Assembly: GCF_015355765.1 (NCBI RefSeq)
Contig: NZ_JACWNA010000002.1
Coordinates: 171,807-235,806 of the forward strand
Reading direction: 5' to 3'
Length of the DNA: 64,000 nt
Source: Actinomyces haliotis
GTDB taxonomy: Bacteria > Actinomycetota > Actinomycetes > Actinomycetales > Actinomycetaceae
Position numbers and translations under genes: made by a program
The notes under the pieces: generated by a model
What the model was told of the DNA's origin: nothing
The model's input: only the letters and a program-made list of their open reading frames with translations
The model's database searches: none
Shown here: piece by piece, positions 28,514 through 38,297 of the stretch
How the letters are laid out: each line of letters begins with the position of its first letter
How positions within the stretch are numbered: the stretch's first letter is position 1

Positions 28514-29605
28514 TTGAAGAAGAAGACCTACTCCGCCATGGCGCTCGGCCTCGCCGCCGCGCTCTCCCTCGCCGCCTGCGGCTCCGCGCCCTCCGACTCC
28601 TCCTCCAGCTCCTCCTCGGGCGCGAAGGCCGGCTCCTCCGACTTCACCGCCTGCATGGTCTCCGACGAGGGCGGCTTCGACGACCAGTCCTTCAACCAAT
28701 CCGGCAAGGAGGGCCTCGACAAGGCCAAGTCCGAGCTCGGCGTCAAGGAGATCGCCGTCGAGTCCCAGTCGGCCGCGGACTACCCGACCAACGTCGACTC
28801 GCTCGTCCAGCAGGGCTGCAACCTCATCATCGGCGTCGGCTTCAACCTCGCCGAGGACATGACGAAGGCCGCCAAGGCCAACCCCGACATCGAGTTCGCC
28901 CTCATCGACTCGAGCTTCACCGAGGACGGCCTCAAGAACGCCAGGCCCCTCATCTTCAAGACCTCCGAGGCCGCCTACCTCGCCGGCTACGCCGCGGCCG
29001 GGACATCGAGGTCCGGCAAGGTCGCCACCTACGGTGGTCAGGCCATCCCGACCGTCCAGATCTTCATGGACGGCTTCGCGCAGGGCGTCGCCAAGTACAA
29101 CGAGGACAAGGGCAAGGACGTCCAGGTCCTCGGCTGGGACAGCAAGAACCCCGACGCCGGCTCCTTCGTCGGAGACTTCTCCAACACCACCAAGGGCCAG
29201 CAGCTCACCGAGCAGTTCCTCTCCCAGGGCGCCGACATCATCCTCCCGGTCGCCGGTCCCGTCGGCCTGGGGACCCTCTCCTCCGTCAAGGCGGCCGGGG
29301 GCGACAACGGCGTCGTGTGGGTCGACGCTGACGGCTACAAGTCCACCTCCGACGGCAGCATCATCATGACCTCCATCGTCAAGGAGATCGGCACCGCCGT
29401 CTACGACACGGTCGACCAGGCCCAGCAGGGCAAGTTCACCGCCGACCCGTACATCGGCACCCTGAAGAACGGGGGCGTCGGCATCGCCGACTACAACGAC
29501 TGGTCCTCCAAGGTCCCTCAGGACGTCCAGACCGAGGTCAAGGACCTGCAGCAGCAGATCATCGACGGCAAGCTCGAGGTCTCAACCCCCTACGACCCGT
29601 CCTGA
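28514..29605 (+). CDS. Nucleoside-binding lipoprotein of an ABC importer (BMP family)
   Basis: The 363-residue protein is a BMP/PnrA-type substrate-binding protein. Its signal peptide ends in LSLAAC, so Cys22 is lipidated. A Ser-rich spacer and the family opening MVSDEGGFDDQSFNQSG follow, then two alpha/beta lobes. The start is taken as TTG 28514 because GGAG at 28504-28507 sits 6 bases before it; a TTG 12 bases earlier would place the Shine-Dalgarno inside the gene. With the ATPase and two permeases downstream it forms a purine/pyrimidine nucleoside importer, a role supported by the cdd and deo genes next door. Confidence 0.92.
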   Translation: MKKKTYSAMALGLAAALSLAACGSAPSDSSSSSSSGAKAGSSDFTACMVSDEGGFDDQSFNQSGKEGLDKAKSELGVKEIAVESQSAADYPTNVDSLVQQGCNLIIGVGFNLAEDMTKAAKANPDIEFALIDSSFTEDGLKNARPLIFKTSEAAYLAGYAAAGTSRSGKVATYGGQAIPTVQIFMDGFAQGVAKYNEDKGKDVQVLGWDSKNPDAGSFVGDFSNTTKGQQLTEQFLSQGADIILPVAGPVGLGTLSSVKAAGGDNGVVWVDADGYKSTSDGSIIMTSIVKEIGTAVYDTVDQAQQGKFTADPYIGTLKNGGVGIADYNDWSSKVPQDVQTEVKDLQQQIIDGKLEVSTPYDPS

Positions 29606-29647
29606 CGCGCCCCCAGCACGTTCGCGCATGACGCACTGAGACGCTGG

Positions 29648-29683
29648 CTGACGCCGCCACCCCGCCCGGTGCGGCGGCGTCAG
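29648..29683 (+). terminator. Intercistronic hairpin between lipoprotein and ATPase genes
   Basis: An 11-bp stem (29648-29658 with 29673-29683) lies in the 209-bp gap. A leaky terminator or stabilising hairpin here would let the binding protein outnumber the membrane complex. Confidence 0.55.
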
Positions 29684-29814
29684 TCGGCCTCGGTGCGGAG
29701 GGACGCCCCACGGGCACACGGGCGACCTGTGCTCTCTCCCGGCCGTCCGCTCGGGCCCGCCGCCCAGCCATCTCTCTCACCCCCCCCTGCACAGCCGACG
29801 GAAGCGAGCCCCCC

Positions 29815-31569
29815 GTGCGCCTAGAGCTCCGCGGGATCACGAAGGTCTTCGGACCGCTCGTGGCCAACGACCACATCGACATCACGGTCGAGCCCGGCCA
29901 GATCCACGCCCTCCTGGGCGAGAACGGAGCCGGCAAGTCCACACTCATGAACGTCCTGTACGGGCTCTACCGGCCCGACGGCGGCGAGATCCTCATCGAC
30001 GGCGAGCCCGTCACCTTCAGCGGGCCCGGTGACGCCGTGGCCGCCGGCATCGGCATGGTCCATCAGCACTTCATGCTCGTGCCCGTCTTCACCGTCGCCG
30101 AGTCCGTCGCCCTGGGCTACGAGCCCACCAGGGCGGCCGGCGTCATCGACGCCAGGGCCGCCGCCGCCAGGGTCAGGGAGATCTCGGAGCGCTTCGGCTT
30201 CGACGTCCGCCCCGAGGCGTACATCGAGGACCTCCCCGTCGGCGTCCAGCAGCGCGTCGAGATCATCAAGGCCCTCTCCCGCGACGCCAAGGTCCTCATC
30301 CTGGATGAGCCCACCGCCGTGCTCACTCCCCAGGAGACCGACGAGCTCATGGACATCATGCGCGAGCTCAAGGCCGCAGGGACCTCCATCGTCTTCATCA
30401 CCCACAAGCTCCGCGAGATCCGCGAGGTCGCGGACACGATCACCGTGATCCGCCGCGGCAAGGTCGTCGGCACCGCGCTGCCGACCGCCTCCGCGACCGA
30501 GCTCGCCGGCCTCATGGTCGGGCACGAGGTCTCCCTCTCCGTGGAGAAGGCCCCCGCCCGGCCCGGTGAGGTCGGCCTCGAGCTCAAGGACGTCACCGTC
30601 GTCGACGACGGCGTCCCCCTCCTCGACGACGTCAGCCTCGAGGTCCGCGACGGGGAGATCCTCGGCGTCGCCGGCGTCCAGGGAAACGGCCAGACCGAGC
30701 TCGGCGAGGTCATCCTCGGCCTCACCGCCCCCGCAGCGGGGGCCGTCGCCTTCGGCGGCCGCGACGTCACGCACCTGTCCGTCCACCAGCGCCTCGGCGC
30801 CGGGCTCGGCTTCGTCCCCGAGGACCGGTCAGCAGATGGCATGGTCGCCGGCTTCTCCATCGCGGAGAACATGATCCTCGACCGCTACGACGACCCGGCC
30901 TTCGGGGCGGGCCCCTCGATCAGTCCCGCCAAGGTGCGCGCCAACGCCGAGCACCTGCGCGACGAGTTCGACGTGCGCGTCAACGACGTCGGCGACCCGA
31001 TCTCCACCCTGTCCGGCGGCAACGCCCAGAAGGCGATCCTCGCCCGCGAGCTCTCCCGGCCGCTCAAGGCCCTCGTCGCCTCCCAGCCGACCCGCGGCCT
31101 CGACGTCGGCTCCATCGAGTTCGTCCACAAGCGCATCGTCGAGGAGCGCGACAACGGCACCGCCGTCCTCATCATCTCCAGCGAGCTCGACGAGGTGTAC
31201 GCCCTCTCCGACCGCATCGCCGTCATGTACCACGGCCGCGTCGTCGGGATCGTCGGCCCGGAGACCCCGCGCGACGTCCTCGGCCTCATGATGGCCGGCG
31301 TCCCGCTCGAGGAGGCCCTGTCCCGCACGGACACCGACGCCTCCGCGGCGGACCCCGAGGCCGAGTCCACCGGCGCGGCCGGCGGAGCCGCCCTCCTCGG
31401 GATCGACGAGTCCGAGCTCGTCACCGACGCCGACGCCGACGGCGCGGTCGCCGGCTCCGGGGCCCGCACCGCGACCGAGGACCCGGGCCGCACCACCGCC
31501 GAGGCGGCGATCGCCGCCACGGACGCGGAGGCGACCACCGCACCCACCACGAGCGAGGAGAACCGATGA
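29815..31569 (+). CDS. Nucleoside ABC transporter ATPase (two ABC domains)
   Basis: The 584-residue protein fuses two ABC domains, as in sugar and nucleoside importers (YufO/RbsA type). Domain 1 has Walker A GENGAGKST, signature VGVQQRVEI and Walker B LILDEPTAVL. Domain 2 has the degenerate Walker A GVQGNGQTE typical of this family and the signature LSGGNAQKAILAREL. About 80 residues of Ala/Asp/Glu/Thr low complexity are added at the C-terminus, which is unusual. The GTG start has only a weak ribosome-binding site. It overlaps the first permease gene in ATGA fashion. Confidence 0.93.
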   Translation: MRLELRGITKVFGPLVANDHIDITVEPGQIHALLGENGAGKSTLMNVLYGLYRPDGGEILIDGEPVTFSGPGDAVAAGIGMVHQHFMLVPVFTVAESVALGYEPTRAAGVIDARAAAARVREISERFGFDVRPEAYIEDLPVGVQQRVEIIKALSRDAKVLILDEPTAVLTPQETDELMDIMRELKAAGTSIVFITHKLREIREVADTITVIRRGKVVGTALPTASATELAGLMVGHEVSLSVEKAPARPGEVGLELKDVTVVDDGVPLLDDVSLEVRDGEILGVAGVQGNGQTELGEVILGLTAPAAGAVAFGGRDVTHLSVHQRLGAGLGFVPEDRSADGMVAGFSIAENMILDRYDDPAFGAGPSISPAKVRANAEHLRDEFDVRVNDVGDPISTLSGGNAQKAILARELSRPLKALVASQPTRGLDVGSIEFVHKRIVEERDNGTAVLIISSELDEVYALSDRIAVMYHGRVVGIVGPETPRDVLGLMMAGVPLEEALSRTDTDASAADPEAESTGAAGGAALLGIDESELVTDADADGAVAGSGARTATEDPGRTTAEAAIAATDAEATTAPTTSEENR

Positions 31570-32846
31570 GCCAGGCCACCACCGCGCCGGCCGCCGGCAC
31601 CGCCGACGAGCACCGAGAGGCCAGGCCGCCCGTGCTCCGTCAGATCGCAGAGTCGAGCGTCCTCATGGGCGTCCTCGCCGTCTTCACCGCGATGATCGTG
31701 GGGTCCGTCCTCATCCTCATCGCGGACCCGGACGTGCGGGCCGCCTCCACCTACTTCTTCGCCCGACCGAGTGACTGGTTCAACGCCGCGGGCACCTCGC
31801 TCTCCGAGGCCTACACCGCGCTCGTCCGAGGCAGCATCTTCGACTGGCAGGCCACGACGACGGCCCGCATGTGGCGCCCCATGACGGAGACCCTCACGGT
31901 CGCCACGCCCCTCATCCTCGCCGGGCTCGGCATGGCCGTCGCCTTCCGCGCGGGCCTGTTCAACGTGGGCGGCCAGGGCCAGATCATGCTCGGGGCGATC
32001 CTCGGCGGCTACGCCGGCTTCGCCTGGAACCTGCCCGCGGGCGTGCACCTGCTCGTCGCCATCATCGGCGCCATCCTCGGTGGCGCGATCTGGGGCGGCA
32101 TCTCGGGCGTTCTCAAGGCGACCACAGGGGCGAGCGAGGTCATCACGACCATCATGCTCAACTCGATCGCCACCTTCCTCCTGGCGCACGTCCTCACCAC
32201 CGACGCCTTCATCGGCAAGGGCAACGCGAACCCCAAGTCGCTGTCCGTCGCCGACAACGCCGAGTACCCCCTCCTCCTTGGCGACTCCTTCCGCCTCCAC
32301 CTCGGCTTCGTCGTCGCCCTCCTCGCGGCGGTCCTCGTGTGGTGGCTCCTCGAGCGCAGCGAGATCGGCTTCCAGTTCCGCGCCACCGGTCTCAACCCCG
32401 ACGCGGCCCGCACCGCCGGCATCAACGTGCCCAAGGTGACCGCCCTCGTCATGATCGTCTCCGGCGCCCTGTGCGGCCTCGCCGCCACCGGTCCCGTCCT
32501 CGGCACCCAGCACTACCTCACGACCTCGATCGCCGGAACCGTCGGCTTCGACGCCATGACGGTGGCGCTCCTCGGCCGCTCGACCCCGCTCGGCACGGTC
32601 CTGGCCGGCCTGCTCTTCGGAGCCCTCACCGCCGGAGGCACGACCATGCAGGCGGCCACCGGCACCCCGATCGACATCGTCCTGGTCCTCCAGTCCACGA
32701 TCGTCCTCTTCATCGCCGCCCCGCCGCTCGTCCGCGCGATCTACCACCTGCCCGCGCCGGGCTCGTGGAAGCGCAAGCAGCGCGACGCCGCGCGAGCCTC
32801 GTCCCACGACGCCGCCACCCCGACCACCGCCGGACAGGAGGCCTGA
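31566..32846 (+). CDS. Nucleoside ABC transporter permease 1
   Basis: A 426-residue BPD_transp_2-type permease with about ten membrane spans. LAGLGMAVAFRAGLFNVGGQGQIMLGA is the family's conserved loop, followed by GASEVITTIMLNSIA and GFQFRATGLNPDAARTAGIN. It pairs with the next gene to form the heterodimeric channel. The ATG overlaps the ATPase stop by four bases, and only 3 bases separate it from permease 2. Confidence 0.93.
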   Translation: MSQATTAPAAGTADEHREARPPVLRQIAESSVLMGVLAVFTAMIVGSVLILIADPDVRAASTYFFARPSDWFNAAGTSLSEAYTALVRGSIFDWQATTTARMWRPMTETLTVATPLILAGLGMAVAFRAGLFNVGGQGQIMLGAILGGYAGFAWNLPAGVHLLVAIIGAILGGAIWGGISGVLKATTGASEVITTIMLNSIATFLLAHVLTTDAFIGKGNANPKSLSVADNAEYPLLLGDSFRLHLGFVVALLAAVLVWWLLERSEIGFQFRATGLNPDAARTAGINVPKVTALVMIVSGALCGLAATGPVLGTQHYLTTSIAGTVGFDAMTVALLGRSTPLGTVLAGLLFGALTAGGTTMQAATGTPIDIVLVLQSTIVLFIAAPPLVRAIYHLPAPGSWKRKQRDAARASSHDAATPTTAGQEA

Positions 32847-32849
32847 GTC

Positions 32850-34133
32850 ATGAGCGCCACCACCGCCACCACGACCAGCGGCTCGACGGCCGTCACCGCC
32901 GGCGAGGTCCGCGAGCCCGTCGCCCTCAAGGTGCCCGTCACGGGCGTCGTCGTCTCCCTCCTCTGCGCCCTCATGGCCGCCACCGCCCACGGAACGACAT
33001 CCTTCAAGGTGGCGACCAGCGCCGACTTCTTCCAGATCTCCGACGTCACCGTCGGTGCCCGCGGCACGATCCTCGCGATGCTCGTCCTGGCCTTGGCGGC
33101 GACCGCCTTCGCGTGGGTCCGGGCCGTCGCCCGCCGCCGCGTGGCCACCTGGGTCGGCGTCGTCCTCGGTCTCGCCTTCGTCCTGGCCTTCCTCACGTGG
33201 GCCGGTGCCGGCCGCTCGACCGTCATGCCGCTCGTGACGATCCTGTCCTCGACCCTCGCCCTCTCCGTGCCGCTCGTCTTCGGCGGGCTCGCCGGCGTCG
33301 TCGGAGAGCGCTCCGGAACGATCAACATCGCCATCGAGGGCCAGCTGCTCGGCGGGGCCTTCCTCGGCGCGGTCGTCGCCTCGGCCGCCGGCAGTCCCTG
33401 GGTGGGACTTCTCGCCGCACCGCTCGCCGGCGTCCTCGTCGCCCTGCTCCTGGCCCTGTTCGGCCTCAAGTACCGGGTCAACCAGGTCGTCGTCGGCGTC
33501 GTCCTCAACGTCCTCGTGTCCGGCCTGACCAGCTTCCTGTTCTCCACCGTGCTGACGGACTCGAAGAACCTCAACCAGGCCATGCACCTGCCGACGCTGC
33601 TGATCCCGGGCCTCGCCCAGATCCCCGTCATCGGCCCCGTGCTCTTCAAGCAGACGATCCTCGTGTACCTCATGTACGCGGCCGTCGCCGTGCTCTCCTT
33701 CATGCTCTTCCGCTCCCGCTGGGGCCTGCGCATGCGCGCGGTCGGCGAGCACCCCAAGGCCGCCGACACCGTGGGCATCAAGGTCATGCGCACCCGCGTC
33801 AACAACCTGATGCTCGGCGGCGCGCTCGCCGGCCTCGGCGGAGCCTTCTTCACCATCGGCTCCGGCCTGTCCTTCACCAAGGACATCTCCGCCGGCAACG
33901 GCTACATCGCCCTGGCCGCCATGATCCTCGGAGCCTGGAACCCGGTCGGCACGCTCTACGCGGCGCTGCTCTTCGGCTTCGCGACCTCCGTTGGTCAGAC
34001 CCTGTCCGTCGTCGGCACCCCGATCCCGTCGAACTTCATCCTCATGATCCCCTACATCGTGACGATCCTCGCCGTCGCCGGCTTCGTCGGGAAGGTGCGC
34101 GCCCCCGCCGCGGAGGGCGTCCCCTACCCGTGA
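32850..34133 (+). CDS. Nucleoside ABC transporter permease 2
   Basis: A 427-residue permease of the same family. GGLAGVVGERSGTINIAIEGQLL is the expected loop, with YRVNQVVVGVVLNVLVSGL and GLRMRAVGEHPKAADTVGI further on. Its N-terminus is longer than usual (two extra spans). A strong terminator follows, so it ends the importer transcript that starts with the binding protein. Confidence 0.93.
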   Translation: MSATTATTTSGSTAVTAGEVREPVALKVPVTGVVVSLLCALMAATAHGTTSFKVATSADFFQISDVTVGARGTILAMLVLALAATAFAWVRAVARRRVATWVGVVLGLAFVLAFLTWAGAGRSTVMPLVTILSSTLALSVPLVFGGLAGVVGERSGTINIAIEGQLLGGAFLGAVVASAAGSPWVGLLAAPLAGVLVALLLALFGLKYRVNQVVVGVVLNVLVSGLTSFLFSTVLTDSKNLNQAMHLPTLLIPGLAQIPVIGPVLFKQTILVYLMYAAVAVLSFMLFRSRWGLRMRAVGEHPKAADTVGIKVMRTRVNNLMLGGALAGLGGAFFTIGSGLSFTKDISAGNGYIALAAMILGAWNPVGTLYAALLFGFATSVGQTLSVVGTPIPSNFILMIPYIVTILAVAGFVGKVRAPAAEGVPYP

Positions 34134-34156
34134 CCGGCGCTCCAGCACGGTCCCGT

Positions 34157-34190
34157 GACGGCCGCTCCCGCACCCGCGGGGGCGGCCGTC
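34157..34190 (+). terminator. Terminator after the nucleoside importer
   Basis: A 15-bp stem with one G-T wobble (34157-34171 with 34176-34190) and an ACCC loop. Confidence 0.7.
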
Positions 34191-34337
34191 GCCCTCCCCG
34201 CCGAGATCGGCTGTTCTCCGCGCCGAGATTGGTACATCCTCATGACGAGGCCATGGTGCGGTGCCGGGGCCGCGCGGCGACGCGCGCGGGTGGGCTCAGG
34301 ATCGCGAGCGATCGGGGCGCTGCGCGATGATGGTCCT

Positions 34338-34790
34338 GTGACCACAGCAGCACAGGACGTCCCGCCCATCGACGACGTGACCTGGGAGCGGCTGCGCGCC
34401 CTCGCCGTCGAGGCCATGGAGCACGCCTACGCCCCGTACTCGCGCTTCCGGGTCGGAGCCGCGGCCCTCGTCGACGACGGCCGCCTAGTGTCCGGCTGCA
34501 ACGTCGAGAACGCCGGATACGGCGTCGCGCTGTGCGCTGAGTGCGGCCTCGTCTCCGAGCTCGTGCGCACGGGGGGAGGCCGCCTCGTCGCCTTCGCCTG
34601 CGTCGACGGGCGCGGCGAGCCCTGCTCGCCGTGCGGCCGCTGCCGCCAGGTCCTCTCCGAGCACGCCGCCCCCGGCATGCTGCTCGCCATGCCCGCGGGC
34701 ACGATGACCATCGACGAGGTCCTTCCCGGCCGCTTCACCGACGGCGACCTCGCCGCGGTCCCCGGCGCCGCCACCGCAGACCACCACTGA
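34338..34790 (+). CDS. cdd: Cytidine deaminase
   Basis: This zinc enzyme deaminates cytidine and deoxycytidine to uridine and deoxyuridine. The 150-residue protein has NVENAGYGVALCAECG (zinc Cys and proton-shuttle Glu) and PCSPCGRCRQVLSE (two zinc Cys), plus YAPYSRFRVGAA near the N-terminus. Its length fits the homotetrameric class. The GTG at 34338 has GATGAT 6 bases upstream, a near -10, and the conserved fold begins soon after. It leads a cdd-deoA-pepT-deoC unit placed right after the importer. Confidence 0.94.
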   Translation: MTTAAQDVPPIDDVTWERLRALAVEAMEHAYAPYSRFRVGAAALVDDGRLVSGCNVENAGYGVALCAECGLVSELVRTGGGRLVAFACVDGRGEPCSPCGRCRQVLSEHAAPGMLLAMPAGTMTIDEVLPGRFTDGDLAAVPGAATADHH

Positions 34791-34798
34791 GGAGAACC

Positions 34799-36136
<1,338 letters not shown>

Positions 36137-36139
36137 GCC

Positions 36140-37489
36140 GTGGCGCAGCAGGATGACCGCGTGAGTGAGGTGGACGGGAACGGAATCCCGGCACCGGCAC
36201 GGGCACCGATCGCCGGCGCCCCGACCGGGGCCGCCCTCGAGGACGCCCTCGCGGGCCGGTTCCTGCGCTACAGCGCGATCCCCAGCCAGTCCGACGCATC
36301 ACGCACCGAGCTGCCTACGAGCGAGGGGCAGCGCGAGCTCGCCCGGTTGCTCGCCACCGAGCTCACGGCAGCAGGCGCCGCCGACGTCCACCTCTCGGAG
36401 ACCAGCGTCCTCACGGCTCGGGTCCCTGCCACGGACCCGAGCGCCCCGGCCATCGGCTTCTGCACCCACCTCGACACCGTCGACTCCGGCCTGAGCCCCG
36501 TCGTGCGCGCCCGTGCCGTCGACTACGACGGCGTCTCGGACGGCGGAGACCTCATCCAGGACCCCGCCACGGGCGCCCGGATCCGCCTGACCGAGCACCC
36601 CGAGCTCGCCCGCTACGCCGGGCAGCGGATCCTCGTCTCCGACGGCACGAGCGTGCTCGGCGCCGACGACAAGGCCGGCGTCTCCACCGTCATGCAGCTC
36701 GCCTGCGACCTGCTCACCGCCGACGCGGCAGGGGAGGGGGAGCCGCACGGCGACGTCGTCCTCTCCTTCGTCCCCGACGAGGAGATCGGCCTGCGCGGCG
36801 TGCGCACCATGGACCTGGGCCGCTTCGACGTCGCCTGGGCCTACACGCTCGACTCCTGCGAGATCGGCGAGGTCGTCGAGGAGACCTTCAACGCCGCCAC
36901 CTGCACCCTGCGGGTCGCGGGCGTCGCCACCCACCCGATGAGCGGCAAGGGCGTCCTCGTCAACCCGATCCTCATCGCCTCGGAGCTCATCGCCCGCCTC
37001 GACCCGCTCGAGACCCCCGAGCACACCGAGGACCGGGAGGGCTACGTCTGGGTCCACGACGTCGTCGGCGACCAGTCGACGTGCACGCTCACCATCTCCA
37101 TCCGGGACCACGACCGGGCCGGCTACGAGGAGAAGAAGAACCGGCTGCGACGGATCGTCGACGAGGTCGCCGCGGCCCATCCCCGGGCCGGTTTCGCGCT
37201 CGAGGTCGACGACGTCTACGCCAACCTCGCCGACGCCCGTACCCCGGGCAACGAGCACGCCCTGACGCACGTGCGCACCGCGCTCGAGCGCCTCGGCATC
37301 GCCCCGATCCCGCTCGCCATGCGCGGCGGAACCGACGGCTCCTGGCTCTCGACGCAGGGGATCTTCACGCCCAACGTGTTCACGGGAGCCCACAACTTCC
37401 ACTCCGCCGCCGAGCTCCTGCCGCTGCCCTCCTTCGCGGCGTCCTACCGCGTGTGCCGCGAGCTCGTGCGTCTCGCCGCGGGACGCTGA
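36140..37489 (+). CDS. pepT: Peptidase T (tripeptide aminopeptidase, M20)
   Basis: A cytosolic di-zinc peptidase that removes the N-terminal residue of tripeptides. The 449-residue protein shows FCTHLDTVD (metal His and Asp), VLGADDKAG (bridging Asp), SFVPDEEIG (catalytic Glu), TLDSCEIGE and GGTDGSWLS; NFHSAAE supplies the last metal His. The ATP-independent M20B length and order match PepT. The first roughly 30 residues are extra. The GTG start lies 3 bp after the deoA stop, so it is translated with the nucleoside genes; a functional reason is not obvious. Confidence 0.92.
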   Translation: MAQQDDRVSEVDGNGIPAPARAPIAGAPTGAALEDALAGRFLRYSAIPSQSDASRTELPTSEGQRELARLLATELTAAGAADVHLSETSVLTARVPATDPSAPAIGFCTHLDTVDSGLSPVVRARAVDYDGVSDGGDLIQDPATGARIRLTEHPELARYAGQRILVSDGTSVLGADDKAGVSTVMQLACDLLTADAAGEGEPHGDVVLSFVPDEEIGLRGVRTMDLGRFDVAWAYTLDSCEIGEVVEETFNAATCTLRVAGVATHPMSGKGVLVNPILIASELIARLDPLETPEHTEDREGYVWVHDVVGDQSTCTLTISIRDHDRAGYEEKKNRLRRIVDEVAAAHPRAGFALEVDDVYANLADARTPGNEHALTHVRTALERLGIAPIPLAMRGGTDGSWLSTQGIFTPNVFTGAHNFHSAAELLPLPSFAASYRVCRELVRLAAGR

Positions 37490-37558
37490 ACCCGTAGCCT
37501 TCACCCAGAGCCCGGCCCGCCCCGGCCGGCGTCACCACCCCGACCCGAGAGGAACCCC

Positions 37559-38212
37559 ATGAGCCAGCGCAGCGACGTCGCCGCCATCATTGACCACACC
37601 CTCCTCAAGCCCGAGTCCACCGGTGAGCAGGTCGCCGCGCTCATCGCGCAGGCGGCCGAGCTCGGCACCTTCTCCGTGTGCGTCTCTCCGAACCAGCTGC
37701 CGGTCGAGGTCCCCGAGGGACTGAAGGTCGCCACCGTGTGCGGCTTCCCCTCCGGCGCGCACGCCACGAGCGTCAAGGCCGCCGAGGCCGCCGACTCCGT
37801 GGCCAAGGGCGCGGACGAGGTCGACATGGTCGTCAACCTCAAGCAGGTCAAGGAGCATGACTACGACGCCGTGGAGGCGGACGTCCGGGCCGTCAAGGAG
37901 GCCGTGGGGGAGCACCTCCTCAAGGTCATCATCGAGTCCGCCGCCCTCACCGACGACGAGATCGTCGCCGTGTGCGAGGCCTCCGAACGGGCCGGCGCCG
38001 ACTTCGTCAAGACGTCGACGGGCTTCCACCCGGCCGGCGGCGCCTCCGTCCACGCCGTCGAGCTCATGCGCGCCACCGTCGGCGACCGGCTCGGGGTCAA
38101 GGCCTCGGGCGGCATCCGCGACGCTGAGACCGCCCTCGCCATGATCGAGGCCGGTGCGAGCCGCCTCGGTGTCTCCGCGAGCGTCGCGATCCTGGAGGGA
38201 CTCGAGGGCTGA
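37559..38212 (+). CDS. deoC: Deoxyribose-phosphate aldolase
   Basis: DeoC cleaves 2-deoxyribose-5-phosphate into glyceraldehyde-3-phosphate and acetaldehyde. The 217-residue TIM barrel has [30 protein letters not shown], the lysine-bearing LLKVIIESA, and the Schiff-base lysine in [17 protein letters not shown] and SRLGVSAS follow. The ATG has GAGAGGAACCCC upstream. It ends the nucleoside catabolic unit and faces the mutase gene across a hairpin. Confidence 0.96.
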   Translation: MSQRSDVAAIIDHTLLKPESTGEQVAALIAQAAELGTFSVCVSPNQLPVEVPEGLKVATVCGFPSGAHATSVKAAEAADSVAKGADEVDMVVNLKQVKEHDYDAVEADVRAVKEAVGEHLLKVIIESAALTDDEIVAVCEASERAGADFVKTSTGFHPAGGASVHAVELMRATVGDRLGVKASGGIRDAETALAMIEAGASRLGVSASVAILEGLEG

Positions 38213-38247
38213 GTCCTCGCTCAACCGACCTCGGTGAGGTACGGCGC

Positions 38248-38277
38248 GGCCCCGGTCAGCGATCACTGACCCGGGCC
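38248..38277. terminator. Terminator between convergent deoC and the phosphohexomutase gene
   Basis: A 12-bp stem with one mismatch (38248-38259 with 38266-38277) and a CGATCA loop. Confidence 0.55.
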
Positions 38278-38297
38278 GGGCCGTCCGTCTCAGGTGC

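Noticed and set aside
30885..34148. 1087-codon minus-strand open frame opposite the nucleoside transporter
   Set aside because: It is rich in Gly, Glu, Asp and Arg, has no motif, and mirrors three certain transporter genes.
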